A stretch of DNA of 64,000 nt from Candidatus Viridilinea mediisalina (GCF_002532535.1 NZ_NQWI01000003.1:48066-112065), one strand, 5' to 3'; shown: positions 18,231 to 27,786, numbered from the stretch's first letter. Program-made: numbers and translations. Notes: a model not told the origin generated them from the letters alone.

Positions 18231-18860
18231 ATGCAACGACACACGCAAGCGCGGATCATCTACGGTCAACGGGTCTTGCTTCGCCCCTGGCAGCGTAGCG
18301 ATAACCTTGCCCAAGAACTCTGGCCACGCTACTATGAACCTTTGCATACCCTCTGGAATATTCCGCGCATTTCGCTCTATGATGAGTTTGGCGGGCGGGG
18401 CTGGCAAGCCCAACGCTATGTCTGGGCCGTAGACAACCTGCAGCAACGCTTGATTGGGCGCATCTCTCTGCGCGAGGTCGAAACCGATGGCACATGTGCC
18501 CGTTTAGGCATCTCCCTCTCCCAGGCCCATGTGGGCCAAGGGCTCGGCACCGAGGCGCTCGCGCTCTTTCTCGACCACTACTTTGGGCCGTTGGAGTTTA
18601 GCTCTATGTACCTCGATGTCGCCGCCTTCAACCGCCGTGCCGTGCGTTGCTACGAACGGCTAGGCTTTCGCTACATCGAGAGTGAATGGCGTAGCGCCGG
18701 ACGCGATCCGGCCCTGCGCCAACTCAATGATCCGCGCCATACCGAATTGCTCACCTTCTTTCGACGTAGCCGCTTCGAGACCTTCGTTGAATTCTATGAA
18801 ATGCTGCTCACCCGCGAAGCTTGGTTGGAACAGCATCGTAACAATGGGGTGGTAAGATAG
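18231..18860 (+). CDS. GNAT acetyltransferase (RimJ/RimL-like)
   Basis: 209 residues. The ATG at 18231 has GCGAAGG seven bases upstream and lies 17 bp after the pseudokinase stop, so the genes probably form one transcript. VLLRPWQRSDN, LIGRISLREVE, HVGQGLGTEALALFLDH and NRRAVRCYERLGFRYIE are the standard blocks of RimJ/RimL-type N-acetyltransferases. The long C-terminus after residue 160 is not typical. The target (protein N-terminus or small molecule) is unknown. Confidence 0.85.
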   Translation: MQRHTQARIIYGQRVLLRPWQRSDNLAQELWPRYYEPLHTLWNIPRISLYDEFGGRGWQAQRYVWAVDNLQQRLIGRISLREVETDGTCARLGISLSQAHVGQGLGTEALALFLDHYFGPLEFSSMYLDVAAFNRRAVRCYERLGFRYIESEWRSAGRDPALRQLNDPRHTELLTFFRRSRFETFVEFYEMLLTREAWLEQHRNNGVVR

Positions 18861-18861
18861 A

Positions 18862-19003
18862 GGGCGAAGAGACAATAGAGCTATGCACCACAGAGGCACC
18901 GAGGACACAGAGATGCTGAGATAAGCGCCATTCCCGTACACTCCCTAACCCCAAAACCTCTGTGCTCTCTGTGCCTCTGTGGTAAAAAACTCTGTACCTC
19001 AAA
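18862..19003. repeat. CACAGAGG split-palindrome, full copy
   Basis: Left arm CACCACAGAGGCACCGAGG and right arm CTCTGTGCCTCTGTGG flank a variable centre of about 60 nt. Confidence 0.85.
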
Positions 19004-19041
19004 AAGCCTCTCGCCGCCCCACAGCCTTGAGGAAGACACCC

Positions 19042-19587
19042 ATGTCCTTGATTGCCGGAAATCTCGCCGTTGTCCAACGCCTGCTCGATGGTGCCAATAT
19101 GCCCTGGGGGGTCTTTGCTGGTGCGGCAGCCCACCTCTATGGCAACCGTCGTCCGATCCAAGATGTTGACCTGCTCATTATGCGCGGCCAACTGCCTCAG
19201 GTAGTCAAACTGCTCCAAGGCAGTGGCAAAGCGGTCCAATTTGATGGGCAGCGGATTCTTTGGCGTGGCATCAAGATTTTTGATGACCTCACCTTACGCC
19301 GGGCGGGGCAAACCTACCCCCTGCTGCTCGATGAACCTATGCGCCAGCGCCTCCGCCGCATGCCCCTGCTCGGTGCCCAAGTGGGCGTCGTTGCCCCCGA
19401 AGATGTCATTGCCCATAAGCTGCTCTTGGGCCGTGGGCAAGCCGAAGGCAAACACGACCAGATTGATGTCGAGGGCATCGTGCGCCGCCAAAAACTTGAC
19501 CACGCCTACCTGATCGAACGAGCCCGCCTGCTCAACGCCGAGGTGCTCCTGCGTGAACGCTTCGCAGCCCTGGGGCTTGAGGTGTAG
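19042..19587 (+). CDS. Nucleotidyltransferase-fold protein
   Basis: 181 residues from the ATG at 19042. The frame opens at 18979 inside a repeat. FAGAAAHLYGNRRPIQDVDLLI matches the AbiEii/DUF6036-type nucleotidyltransferase start, with DVDLLI providing the paired aspartates, and VVAPEDVIAHKLLLGR is the second conserved block. Related proteins are stand-alone or toxin-antitoxin nucleotidyltransferases. No partner antitoxin gene is seen next to it, so a defence role is only possible, not shown. Confidence 0.75.
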   Translation: MSLIAGNLAVVQRLLDGANMPWGVFAGAAAHLYGNRRPIQDVDLLIMRGQLPQVVKLLQGSGKAVQFDGQRILWRGIKIFDDLTLRRAGQTYPLLLDEPMRQRLRRMPLLGAQVGVVAPEDVIAHKLLLGRGQAEGKHDQIDVEGIVRRQKLDHAYLIERARLLNAEVLLRERFAALGLEV

Positions 19588-19668
19588 GGGAAGCGGATGT
19601 TGTTGATTGCCCCGTTGCGTTGCCACCCTGAGCGAAGATTCGTAGGAACGTTCCTGTTTGCGCTGTAG

Positions 19669-19736
19669 GTAGTGCCAACTTTAGTCGGCTTCCCATCGCT
19701 GGCAAAGACCTCAGCCGACTAAAGTCGGCACTACGA
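19669..19736. repeat. Inverted-repeat element (TTTAGTCGG family)
   Basis: AACTTTAGTCGGC and GCCGACTAAAGTCGGCAC face each other around CATCGCTGGCAAAGACCTCA. A shortened relative lies at 63871-63924. The rest of 19588-19837 shows no gene. Confidence 0.8.
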
Positions 19737-19837
19737 TGCCTGCAAATCATGCATTATTCAGCAAGACAGGCTGCTGGGATACGTAACAATTTCTGCTTCC
19801 CCAAGAGCACGGCGCTGCTGTGCCCCTACTCCATAAC

Positions 19838-19864
19838 AAAAAAACCACCCCCCGCAAGCGGGGG
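19838..19864 (-). terminator. Intrinsic terminator of the Flp pilin gene
   Basis: On the minus strand CCCCC-GCTTGC-GGGGGG is followed by TGG and seven T. It lies 32 bp after the pilin stop. Confidence 0.85.
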
Positions 19865-19895
19865 ATGGGGCAAATCATTGTGGGCTAGAGGATGA

Positions 19896-20054
19896 TTAGC
19901 GGCCGAGGCCCGATCCAATCTCCGAGAAGACTTCCGAAACAGCGCCACCCAAGAAGGTCAAGATACCGATGACAACGATGGCGATGAGGACGAGAATGAG
20001 TGCGTACTCGACGAGACCCTGGCCTTCTTCCTTGGCGAAAAAGCTGCGAAGCAT
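19896..20054 (-). CDS. flp: Flp/Fap-type (type IVb) pilin
   Basis: 52 residues from the ATG at 20054, which has a perfect AGGAGG site. MLRSFFAKEEGQGLVEYALI is the class III leader, with probable cleavage after a Gly ahead of LVEY, then a hydrophobic pilin helix and a short tail GSGLGR. Flp pilins are assembled into thin adhesive fibres by the Tad secretion machine. No tad genes are in this window, so it is an orphan pilin locus with its own terminator, which suggests high expression. Confidence 0.92.
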   Translation of the reverse strand: MLRSFFAKEEGQGLVEYALILVLIAIVVIGILTFLGGAVSEVFSEIGSGLGR

Positions 20055-20355
20055 GGTGTTCCTCCTAATGGAAACTACGATTACGTTGCGGAGGTTGGGG
20101 ATGAGTAACGCGACGAAACCTAGGCGTGGTACACGCTGCATCGCTCCTAGACCAGTTTGTCTTGTCGGATGGTATCTGGAATACCTATATCAACTAGAGC
20201 AATTGTGACAAGACTGCGGTTCGTTGCGATGGTGTTGCGTCGTTGTTGGCTCACCGTCCCTTTCCGCTTGGCGTTGTGTAAGCCATTGCTTACAGTTAGC
20301 AGTATACGCTTTTGTATGCCATGGCACAATAGTCTGAAAGTACCGAATTGTTGGG

Positions 20356-20385
20356 AGTACTAGGACTAGCCCTAGTCCTAGTACT
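20356..20385. repeat. Perfect 30-bp palindrome
   Basis: AGTACTAGGACTAG (20356-20369) and its exact complement (20372-20385) with a two-base centre CC. It lies in the 588-bp gap between the divergent pilin and mreB genes. The rest of that gap holds a GGGGCTACGCCCC hairpin (20420-20432), an octamer array and the mreB promoter. Confidence 0.9.
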
Positions 20386-20462
20386 TAGGTAAGGTTTAAC
20401 TTTCGTATATATGTTATTTGGGGCTACGCCCCAAACCCGCTTTGTTCTTCCACTGTGGCGGC

Positions 20463-20563
20463 TTCGCATCCTCGCATCCCCGCCTCCTCGCCTCCTCGCC
20501 TCCCCGCATCCCCGCATCCCCACATCCTCGCATCCTCGCATCCCCGCATCCTCGCATCCCGCC
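20463..20563. repeat. Octanucleotide array (CGCATCCC/CGCATCCT/CGCCTCCT)
   Basis: About twelve degenerate 8-bp units upstream of the mreB promoter. The motif differs from the CTGTTCCY arrays but has the same 8-bp period. Confidence 0.85.
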
Positions 20564-20590
20564 CCAAGCACGCATAGCGCATGAGCATGC

Positions 20591-20596
20591 TATAAT
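20591..20596 (+). promoter_or_regulatory. Candidate -10 box of the mreBCD-mrdA operon
   Basis: TATAAT 47 bp before the mreB GTG. No strong -35 is seen at the expected spacing. Confidence 0.45.
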
Positions 20597-20642
20597 AGGG
20601 TGTTTTCAGCTTATACTATATTTTCGTCGTGCGGAGTGGAAC

Positions 20643-21722
20643 GTGGGCTTTAACCCGATTAACTCGCTGTTTGGCGCTTTTAGCCGTGACTTGGGCATTG
20701 ACCTGGGTACGGCCAATACTCTGGTTCATGTTCGAGGTAAGGGGATCGTGATTAGCGAACCCTCGGTGGTTGCGATTGATGCACGTACTAAGCGCGTCCA
20801 TGCCGTTGGCGCCGAAGCTAAGGCGATGGTTGGTAAGACGCCTGCCAATATTATTGCCGTTCGTCCGCTGAAGGATGGCGTGATCGCCGATTTTGATGTG
20901 GTCGAGAAGATGTTGGCCTACTTTATCAAGAAGGCTCACGCCTATTCGCCCATGCGCTTGGTTGATCCGCGCCCCCGTGTGGTTGTAGGGGTGCCCTCCG
21001 GGGTGACTGAGGTGGAAAAACGGGCTGCACGTGATGCGACGCTCAATGCGAAGGCGCGTGAAGCCTATGTGGTGGAAGAGCCTATGGCAGCCGCCATTGG
21101 CGCGGGTTTGCCCGTCGAAGAGCCGATTGGTAGCATGATTGTGGATGTTGGTGGTGGGACCACTGAAGTTGCCGTGATTTCGCTCGGTGGGATTGTGATC
21201 AACCATTCGATCCGTACCGCTGGCGATGAGATTGATGAGGCGATCATCCAATTCGCACGCCGTGAGTATAATCTGCTCATCGGTGAGCGTATGGCTGAAC
21301 GGGCTAAGATTGCCGCTGGTTCGGCCTATCCTCTCGAAGAGGAGATTAAGGTTGTCCTGCGGGGCCGCGATCTGCTCACTGGTCTGCCGAAAGCTGTTGA
21401 GGTTAGTTCGGTTGAAATCCGCGACGGCATCAGTGGCCCAGTCAATGCGATTATCCAAGAGGTACGCTTTGCCCTTGAAGAGACGCCGCCTGAGTTGGTG
21501 GCCGATATTATGGAGCATGGCATTACTCTCGCTGGTGGCGGTTCGTTGCTCCACGGCCTCGATAAACGTATCTCTGCGGAGACGCGCATGCCTGTCCATA
21601 TTGCCGAAGATCCGCTCTCATGTGTGGCGCGCGGCGCGGGCAAGATGGTGGAGAATTTTGAGAATAAGGTCTACCAAGACATCTTGAGCCGCACCCAGAG
21701 CTCGCGGAGAGCAAAGCTCTAG
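20643..21722 (+). CDS. mreB: Rod-shape actin homologue MreB
   Basis: 359 residues starting at GTG 20643, chosen because a GGAGTG site lies just upstream and the protein then begins like other MreBs (SRDLGIDLGTANTLVHV). The actin-fold signatures are all present: phosphate-1 DLGTAN, VPSGVTEVEKRA, and phosphate-2 VDVGGGTTEVAVIS. MreB polymerises under the membrane and positions the elongation machinery. It is the first gene of mreB-mreC-mreD-mrdA. The open frame upstream of the GTG is translated octamer repeat and should not be included. Confidence 0.97.
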   Translation: MGFNPINSLFGAFSRDLGIDLGTANTLVHVRGKGIVISEPSVVAIDARTKRVHAVGAEAKAMVGKTPANIIAVRPLKDGVIADFDVVEKMLAYFIKKAHAYSPMRLVDPRPRVVVGVPSGVTEVEKRAARDATLNAKAREAYVVEEPMAAAIGAGLPVEEPIGSMIVDVGGGTTEVAVISLGGIVINHSIRTAGDEIDEAIIQFARREYNLLIGERMAERAKIAAGSAYPLEEEIKVVLRGRDLLTGLPKAVEVSSVEIRDGISGPVNAIIQEVRFALEETPPELVADIMEHGITLAGGGSLLHGLDKRISAETRMPVHIAEDPLSCVARGAGKMVENFENKVYQDILSRTQSSRRAKL

Positions 21723-21725
21723 GTT

Positions 21726-22634
21726 ATGCGCGATCTGCTTGATGATAAACCCCTAAAATTACGCCGTGAACGGGTCGCTGCACCCACCAGTGCGCGCCCG
21801 ATCCTGCTCGCGCTGGTTCTCTGTGTCTTGGTTGCACTACTGTTGGCTCTTGGCAGCCAGGGCTGGCTCGATCCTGTGCGGGCGGGCCTGCAACGGGTGT
21901 TGGCACCACCGGCCCAGTGGTTAACTAGCATGCGCGATGATGTCGCTGGGTGGTTCGCTGGCCCTTGGGGTGATGCTGCGTTACGTGAGCGGGTGGCTGA
22001 GCTCGAACGTGAGAATAGTCGGCTCAATGAAGCCTTGATTCGTCATGAACAGGCCCATGTTGAGAATGTCTTCCTGCGCCAGCAGCTTGCGATTCAGCGC
22101 GAACGTCCATGGCAGTTGCTCGGAGCAGAGGTGGCTGTGCGGGCTCCCGATGCGGGGCGGCGGGTGATGCTCCTTAGCCGCGGCACACGCGATGGTGTCC
22201 AGCCGGGCATGGCGGTGATTGGTCAGAATCCCGGTGGTCCCGCAGGGTTGGTCGGCATTGTCGAGACGGTCAATAGCCATACTGCTGAGGTGCTGCTGCT
22301 CACCGATGTGGGGAGCCAGATCAGTGGGCGGGTGTTGCACGAAGGCCGCGCCACGATTGGCCTTGTGCAGGGCCAGTGGCAACGCGGCTCACGACTGCGG
22401 CTCATGCAGGTGGAACGGGCCATGAACCTAGCCGTTGATGCCCCGGTCGTAACCGCAGGGCTTACTGCGGTGCTGGAACTGCCTTTTGCCCTGGCCGCTG
22501 TGCCAGCCAATATTCCGATTGGTACGATCGAATACTTTGAGACGATTGAACAGTATCAGCAAGCCGAACTGCGACCCTTCGTTGATACTGATCAGGTGCG
22601 GTACGTGTGGGTGATTCTCAGTCAAGACGGCTAG
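21726..22634 (+). CDS. mreC: Rod-shape protein MreC
   Basis: 302 residues, starting 3 bp after mreB. A cytoplasmic Arg-rich start leads to one membrane helix (PILLALVLCVLVALLLALGS), a coiled coil (AELERENSRLNEALIRHEQ) and then the beta-rich MreC core (VVTAGL, LPFALAAVPANIPIGTI). MreC links MreB to the periplasmic/extracellular wall-building enzymes. Its last 28 bases overlap mreD. Confidence 0.93.
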   Translation: MRDLLDDKPLKLRRERVAAPTSARPILLALVLCVLVALLLALGSQGWLDPVRAGLQRVLAPPAQWLTSMRDDVAGWFAGPWGDAALRERVAELERENSRLNEALIRHEQAHVENVFLRQQLAIQRERPWQLLGAEVAVRAPDAGRRVMLLSRGTRDGVQPGMAVIGQNPGGPAGLVGIVETVNSHTAEVLLLTDVGSQISGRVLHEGRATIGLVQGQWQRGSRLRLMQVERAMNLAVDAPVVTAGLTAVLELPFALAAVPANIPIGTIEYFETIEQYQQAELRPFVDTDQVRYVWVILSQDG

Positions 22635-23149
22635 AGGAGCGGCTGGCGCGTGAAGGTGTACGCATCTTGGCGCTCATAGCCCTCGCGCTTATCCAAGCTA
22701 CGCTGCTGCTAACACCACTTGGCTTCGCATTGCCGCTGCTGGTGGTATTGGTGGTCAGCCGCATCTTGGTGGGCTTGGCAACGCCCTTCCCCGATAGCGA
22801 GTTGAGCTATGCGCTACGCTGGGCGATCTATGGCGGCCTGACGCTCGATCTGCTGACTGCTAGCCCCCTTGGAGTACATGCCCTCGCGCTGCTGCTGGCG
22901 GCCCTGCTGGTCATTCTTGCCACGCGACGGCTCCAGCTTGGCGGGCCGCTTATTCCGCTCTTGGCGGTGCTGCTGGCCACCTTGATCTACGAGATCAGTC
23001 TGGCCTTGCTTACCCAGCCTCTCCCGCTTGAATGGTTCAGTTACAGCCGTTTTGTGATTCTGCCTACTACACTGCTGGCACTGATTCTCACCCTGCCGAT
23101 CTACATCACCATGCGCTGGGTCTTGGGAATGCGAACGGATCGGGATTAA
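22607..23149 (+). CDS. mreD: Rod-shape membrane protein MreD
   Basis: 180 residues with GTG 22607 as start, overlapping mreC by 28 bp. About five membrane helices fill the protein. A GAGGAG site lies inside the overlap (about 22634), so the true start may be a few codons later at a non-ATG codon. MreD is a partner of MreC and MrdA in elongation. Confidence 0.85.
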   Translation: MGDSQSRRLEERLAREGVRILALIALALIQATLLLTPLGFALPLLVVLVVSRILVGLATPFPDSELSYALRWAIYGGLTLDLLTASPLGVHALALLLAALLVILATRRLQLGGPLIPLLAVLLATLIYEISLALLTQPLPLEWFSYSRFVILPTTLLALILTLPIYITMRWVLGMRTDRD

Positions 23150-23152
23150 GCA

Positions 23153-25504
23153 ATGGAATTTCGCCTTTTAAGCCTCCGGCTCTTGGTGATCATCGTGGTG
23201 GTGATCATGAGCGCACGGCTCTACCACTTACAAATGGTGACGGGCGATAGCAACAGGTTTGGGGTTGATCCAGAAGTGATCACCCGCCGAAATGTGGTGG
23301 TTGCGCCGCGTCGCGGAGAGATTTTTGCTGCCGATGCACAGACCCTGCTCGCCGAGAGTGTGCCGGTCTATAGTTTAGCTGTGGTGCCAGGGCGCATGCC
23401 TGATGCCAATCGTCAGCCCTGGGAACGGGCTGAAGTAGTGGCACGTCTGGGTAAGGTGGCTGAGCTTAGCTCAACCCTGATCTTGACACCAACTATGGTG
23501 CTGGAAGAGCGCCCCCTCTTGCGGCGGACGCTCAATGATCTGGGGCCGTTGCCGCCCATAACGAGCAGTGAACCACTGACGCTTACGATCGCCCCCCAGC
23601 ATAGCCTGCGGGCATTGGAATTGACCCGTACCTACAGTGATGTGTTGCGCCTCGAAAGCCCGATTGAGGCCATGATCGCCCGCCAGAGTGTACGGCCCTA
23701 CCAGCCGGTTCTGGTTGCCGAGGCGCTTAGTAACAATTTGGCCATGGCAATCAGTGAGAATAGCAACTACCTACCGGGGGCTCAGGTAATCGCCAGTTAC
23801 CAGCGCCGCTACCCTCATAGTGCTGAAGTCCCTTCGCTCTCGCATCTGCTTGGCTACATCGGGCGGATCAACGAGTGTGAATTGCTCGTCGCCAACCCGG
23901 CCAGTTCGTGGCTCACCAGCATGGCGGATGTCGTAGGCCAATCAGGACGCTGTGGGCTCCTGCGTAAGCCGATTGATCCGGCGAGCTTGGGCTTGGCCCC
24001 CTACCAAGTGGATGACAGGATTGGCAAAGATGGGCTTGAAGCCAGCTACGAACGCGAGTTGCGCGGGCACTTGGGCCTTGATATGGTCTTTGTGGATGCG
24101 CTCAACCGCCCAGTCAGCGCCATGGAGCGGGTCTATCCGGTAGAGAATGGCCTCAACCTCGTGTTGTCCATTGATATCCCCTTCCAAGCCGAGGTGGAGC
24201 GGCTGCTGCGCGATTGGATTGCTGAGGGTGAAGCACGACGGCAGCGAGCGCCCGAAGCCTACAAGCGTGACTACGATCCGATTGTGGCTGGTTCGGCAGT
24301 CGCACTCGATCCGCGTGATGGACGCATCCTGGCGATGGTTTCGTTGCCCGCCTTTGACAACAATGTCTGGGTAGACCCAAGGCGCCAAGCCGAACTCATC
24401 GCGCTGCTCAGCCCAAGCGATCCCGAAGAATTGGCCGAGTTGCTCCGCCTTGCCCCCTTGACCAATCGCTCAATAACTGGTCAATACCCTCCTGGCTCGA
24501 CGCTTAAGCAGTTTGTTGGGGCAGCCGCATTACAACAGGGCATCATTACAGCCGACACCCAACTGCGCGATCCGGGGGTGCTGCGCCTAATTGAGCGCGG
24601 TGGCGCACTCTTTGAGTTGCCCAACTCGATACGTGAACGGGACAACGGCCTGCTCAATCTGGCCGATGCCCTACGTCTCTCATCCAACGTCTTCTTTGCC
24701 TCGATTGCGGGGGGCAACGATCAGGCCACCAACCTGGATGATCGCGCCTTGCGCATTACTGGCATGCAGATTGAGGGCTTGGTTGAAGGGCTTGATTGGT
24801 TCCACTTTGGACGCACAACCGGCGTTGATATTGCAGGCGAGGCACCAGGTCTGCTGCCAACCAGCACATGGAAGGCGGCGGTCAAGCGTGAAGTCTGGAC
24901 CACAGGCGACACCTACAACACCGCGATTGGCCAAGGTGATCTTTTGGTTACGCCCTTGCAACTAGCGGTTGCAGCGGGGGGCATTGCCCTCGATGGCACC
25001 ATTCAGCGGCCCCACGTTGTGACGCACCTTACGGACAGCAACGGCGCGACGGTACGCACAATCGCACCAGAGGTTATTAGTCGCGTACCGGTTGATCCTG
25101 CCCACCTGCAGGCGATTCGTCATGGTATGCGCGAGTCGGTGATGAATGTGCCCAACCGCACAGCCCATCCAGACTGTGCTGGTCTTGATCTTGCGGGCAA
25201 GACTGGCACCGCCGAGTTTGGGCCGCTGATTCTGCGCCCGAACCAGCGGCTTGTGCGCCAAAGCCACGCATGGTTTGTGGGCTTTGCACCATACGACAAC
25301 CCCGAGATCGTGGTTGCGGTGCTGATCGAAGGCGTGGGTGATCTTGGCGATGGTTCTTCAACCATGGCATTGCCCGCAGTAACGCAGATCATGCAAGCCT
25401 ACTACCAGATCGCCCCACCAGCGGATGCACCAGCCAACTGCCCGGTACTGCCAGTGCGCTCACCAGTGGAGCGGGTAGAGGATGTGGAGGAGATGGAGGA
25501 GTAA
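23153..25504 (+). CDS. mrdA: Elongation transpeptidase PBP2
   Basis: 783 residues, 3 bp after mreD. One N-terminal membrane helix, a dimerisation domain of about 300 residues, and a transpeptidase domain with SxxK in YPPGSTLKQF, SxN in LSSNVF and KTG in LAGKTGTAEF. It cross-links peptidoglycan during side-wall growth. The usual partner rodA is not in this window. The C-terminal tail ends in an acidic EDVEEMEE just before an octamer array. Confidence 0.95.
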   Translation: MEFRLLSLRLLVIIVVVIMSARLYHLQMVTGDSNRFGVDPEVITRRNVVVAPRRGEIFAADAQTLLAESVPVYSLAVVPGRMPDANRQPWERAEVVARLGKVAELSSTLILTPTMVLEERPLLRRTLNDLGPLPPITSSEPLTLTIAPQHSLRALELTRTYSDVLRLESPIEAMIARQSVRPYQPVLVAEALSNNLAMAISENSNYLPGAQVIASYQRRYPHSAEVPSLSHLLGYIGRINECELLVANPASSWLTSMADVVGQSGRCGLLRKPIDPASLGLAPYQVDDRIGKDGLEASYERELRGHLGLDMVFVDALNRPVSAMERVYPVENGLNLVLSIDIPFQAEVERLLRDWIAEGEARRQRAPEAYKRDYDPIVAGSAVALDPRDGRILAMVSLPAFDNNVWVDPRRQAELIALLSPSDPEELAELLRLAPLTNRSITGQYPPGSTLKQFVGAAALQQGIITADTQLRDPGVLRLIERGGALFELPNSIRERDNGLLNLADALRLSSNVFFASIAGGNDQATNLDDRALRITGMQIEGLVEGLDWFHFGRTTGVDIAGEAPGLLPTSTWKAAVKREVWTTGDTYNTAIGQGDLLVTPLQLAVAAGGIALDGTIQRPHVVTHLTDSNGATVRTIAPEVISRVPVDPAHLQAIRHGMRESVMNVPNRTAHPDCAGLDLAGKTGTAEFGPLILRPNQRLVRQSHAWFVGFAPYDNPEIVVAVLIEGVGDLGDGSSTMALPAVTQIMQAYYQIAPPADAPANCPVLPVRSPVERVEDVEEMEE

Positions 25505-25507
25505 GGG

Positions 25508-25595
25508 TACAGAACAGAGAACAAAAGAACAGAGAACAAAAGAACAGAGAACAGGAGAACAGAGAACAGGAGAACAGAGAACAGGAGAACAGATG
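25508..25595. repeat. Octanucleotide array (GAACAGAG/GAACAGGA/GAACAAAA)
   Basis: About ten degenerate 8-9-bp units begin 3 bp after the mrdA stop. This is the reverse strand of the CTGTTCYC arrays. Confidence 0.85.
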
Positions 25596-25672
25596 GAAGG
25601 TGCTAGGGCTTTCATGGGCACACAGAACATGGGTTTATTGCCGCAAAAAAGCGCAAAGGGATCCCCTACTGC

Positions 25673-25963
25673 CTATTTTCTATTTCCTCGTTTCTGTACC
25701 CTTCCCAAGGAAGTGATAGGGCGTTCAGGGGCCAGGCCATCCTCGCGCCCAACCCAGAAGGTATTGCGCCGTACATTGGTTGCAGTGCGCACCTCGACCC
25801 CTTCTAGGCTAGTGACATCCTGATCATTGACTAATACTAAGGTTGGTTCAATCCCACCAAAGCGATCACTGTAGGCCGCAATGGCATCTTCAATCTTTCT
25901 GACGGTACTAATGCGCGGGCTATCGTCGTACCAAACGAGAAAGGGGGGGCTAGTTGTGGCCAT
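25673..25963 (-). CDS. Unknown 96-aa protein
   Basis: The ATG at 25963 has a TAGGAG site seven bases upstream, which supports a real gene. The sequence MATTSPPFLVWYDDSPR ... KIEDAIAAYSDRFGG ... PTLVLVNDQD has no membrane helix or known motif that I recognise. It looks like a small alpha/beta protein with a basic tail (RVQKRGNRK). Confidence 0.6.
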   Translation of the reverse strand: MATTSPPFLVWYDDSPRISTVRKIEDAIAAYSDRFGGIEPTLVLVNDQDVTSLEGVEVRTATNVRRNTFWVGREDGLAPERPITSLGRVQKRGNRK

Positions 25964-25981
25964 GGTTGACTCCTAAGACCA

Positions 25982-26075
25982 TTTCAGATTGTAGCTTGTT
26001 GATTGCAGATTGCCGAACATGGCGTCTCAATCGGCTTTCGCGTTCTTGATGATGCGGCATGTTCAAAGGTAAAGA
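25982..26075 (+). repeat. Dispersed inverted-repeat element (GCCGAACATG family)
   Basis: It shares GATTGCAGATTGCCGAACAT and GCGGCATGTTCAA with the copy at 36684 and, reversed, the copy at 13460. Confidence 0.8.
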
Positions 26076-26078
26076 GCT

Positions 26079-26125
26079 GTATTGCTTTCGTTTTGGTGGC
26101 GACACCGCCAAAACGAAAGCAATAC
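26079..26125. repeat. 21-bp inverted repeat, 5-nt loop (hairpin family)
   Basis: Arms 26079-26099 and 26105-26125 with loop CGACA and a single T/G mismatch. Same geometry as 3453-3499 but different arm bases. Confidence 0.88.
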
Positions 26126-26179
26126 AGCGGGTTTGGGACAGCCCCCAACAGTATACAAGAACATTTGTGCAAAGTCAAG

Positions 26180-26294
26180 AGGGATGGTTTCAGAAAGGGG
26201 AAGGCCGCTTTACAATGTTGCGAGGATGCGTGAGGCGAGGGCTTCGCCTCCTCGCCTCCTCGCAAACGGTAAAGCCTCCAAGAACCATCCCTAA
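26180..26294. repeat. MITE-like element with GGGATGGTT / AACCATCCC ends
   Basis: The terminal inverted repeats enclose a stem GAGGATGCGTGAGGCGAGG...CCTCGCCTCCTCGC. The right end abuts and slightly overlaps the dnaA stop codon. Related copies are at 27787, 42038 and 63835. Confidence 0.75.
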
Positions 26295-27706
26295 ACAACC
26301 TGGGCATGCAACCGTTCGCGGATGCTCAACACCTCATTACGTAGGCGTGTATCGGTATTGATCTCCTCACCGATCTTCTCACAGCCATGCATGACCGTCG
26401 TATGGTCACGTCCACCCAAGAGATTGCCAATATCCATCAGGCTACAGTCGGTCTCTTCACGCAGCAGATACATCACAACGTGGCGCGGTACTACAATATT
26501 GCGCGAGCGCCCACGGCCTTGGAGGGTTCGCAGATCCACGCCGTAGTGTTCACTCACCGCGTTGAGGATCATGTCGGGCGTAATCCGCTTACGTCGGGCA
26601 CTCCCAAGCAGATCGGCCAGAGCCAGCGTCGCCACCTCAACGGTGATATGCACCTGGTGCAGATCGGCATAGGCTGCCACCCGATTGAGGCTACCCTCAA
26701 GCTCACGGATGTTACTCTGCACCTTATGGGCGAGGAAATCAATCACCTCATCGGGCACATAGACATTCATCTGCTCGCCCTTGGTACGCAAAATTGCCGT
26801 GCGCGTCTCGAGGTCGGGAGGCTGAATATCGCAGATCAGCCCCCACTCAAAGCGCGAACGCAAGCGCTCCTCTAGGGTCAAAATAGCTTTTGGCGGCTTA
26901 TCCGAGCTAATGATGATATGTTTTGCCGCCGCATGGAGCGCATTGAAGGTATGAAAAAACTCCTCCTGGGTCGCATCTTTGCCCGCAATAAACTGAATAT
27001 CATCAATTAAGAGAACATCAATATTGCGGTAACGCATCCGAAACTCCTCCGTCTGCTGACGCCGAATCGCATTGATCAGGTCGTTGGTAAACTTCTCGGA
27101 GGAGACATAGAGGACGTTAATTTCCGGGTCGCGGTCGAGGACATAGTTGCCAATCGCATGGAGCAGGTGGGTCTTACCCAAACCCACGCCGCCATAGAGG
27201 AAGAGCGGGTTATAGGCTTGGCCGGGATTATCGGCCACCCCCAGGCAGGCTGCGTGGGCCAGCCGGTTGCTCGAGCCAACAATGAAGCGCGCAAAGGTAT
27301 ACTTCGGATTAAGCATACCCGCACGCATCGCATTGCTAAAATCGAGTTGCACGGCCCGTTCGGCATTCGCGAGGCTATCAGCATCAGCGTGGGCCATCAA
27401 GGGCGTACTGCCATTGCCATGCGCATGACCGTTGCCATTGGTATCACTGCGCACCGCCGCTCCAGCGCCAATCACGACCCGCACCTGCACGGGATAGCCC
27501 ACCACATCGCCGAGCGAACGACGCACCGGCGCAAGGTAGCGATTCTCAAGCCCCTCTTTGTGGAATGGCGAGGTGGTACCTACGGTGGCCATGCCGCCAT
27601 CAAGAGCCAGCAGCGTGGTGCCCCGCAACCATGTATCAAATTCTTGCCGCGATGTCTGGAGCTGAATCGTGCCCAGTGCAGCTTGCCAAATCTGGTTCAG
27701 GTTCAC
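26291..27706 (-). CDS. dnaA: Replication initiator DnaA
   Basis: 471 residues. Two GTG codons are in frame (27712 and 27706). The second is preferred because AAGGAGG lies at ideal spacing from it, while it overlaps the first. Domain I covers residues 1-85, a variable linker with [10 protein letters not shown] follows, then the AAA+ domain ([38 protein letters not shown]) and the DNA-binding domain with [14 protein letters not shown]. DnaA opens oriC and loads the helicase. The AT-rich region with DnaA boxes just upstream fits autoregulation and origin location. dnaN is not adjacent. Confidence 0.97.
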   Translation of the reverse strand: MNLNQIWQAALGTIQLQTSRQEFDTWLRGTTLLALDGGMATVGTTSPFHKEGLENRYLAPVRRSLGDVVGYPVQVRVVIGAGAAVRSDTNGNGHAHGNGSTPLMAHADADSLANAERAVQLDFSNAMRAGMLNPKYTFARFIVGSSNRLAHAACLGVADNPGQAYNPLFLYGGVGLGKTHLLHAIGNYVLDRDPEINVLYVSSEKFTNDLINAIRRQQTEEFRMRYRNIDVLLIDDIQFIAGKDATQEEFFHTFNALHAAAKHIIISSDKPPKAILTLEERLRSRFEWGLICDIQPPDLETRTAILRTKGEQMNVYVPDEVIDFLAHKVQSNIRELEGSLNRVAAYADLHQVHITVEVATLALADLLGSARRKRITPDMILNAVSEHYGVDLRTLQGRGRSRNIVVPRHVVMYLLREETDCSLMDIGNLLGGRDHTTVMHGCEKIGEEINTDTRLRNEVLSIRERLHAQVV

Positions 27707-27786
27707 TGGCACCTCCTTGCTGTGCCCAAGAAAAAGCTAGAGCATAGGCGCGAGCCTATGCCCAGAGCATAGAAAGCCTGCCTGCA

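Noticed and set aside
19532..19750. 72-codon minus-strand frame after the nucleotidyltransferase gene
   Set aside because: It overlaps the TTTAGTCGG hairpin and the end of the real gene and has no start signal.
20418..20642. 75-residue N-terminal extension of MreB
   Set aside because: It is translated octamer array. The GTG at 20643 has a ribosome-binding site and gives a normal MreB start.
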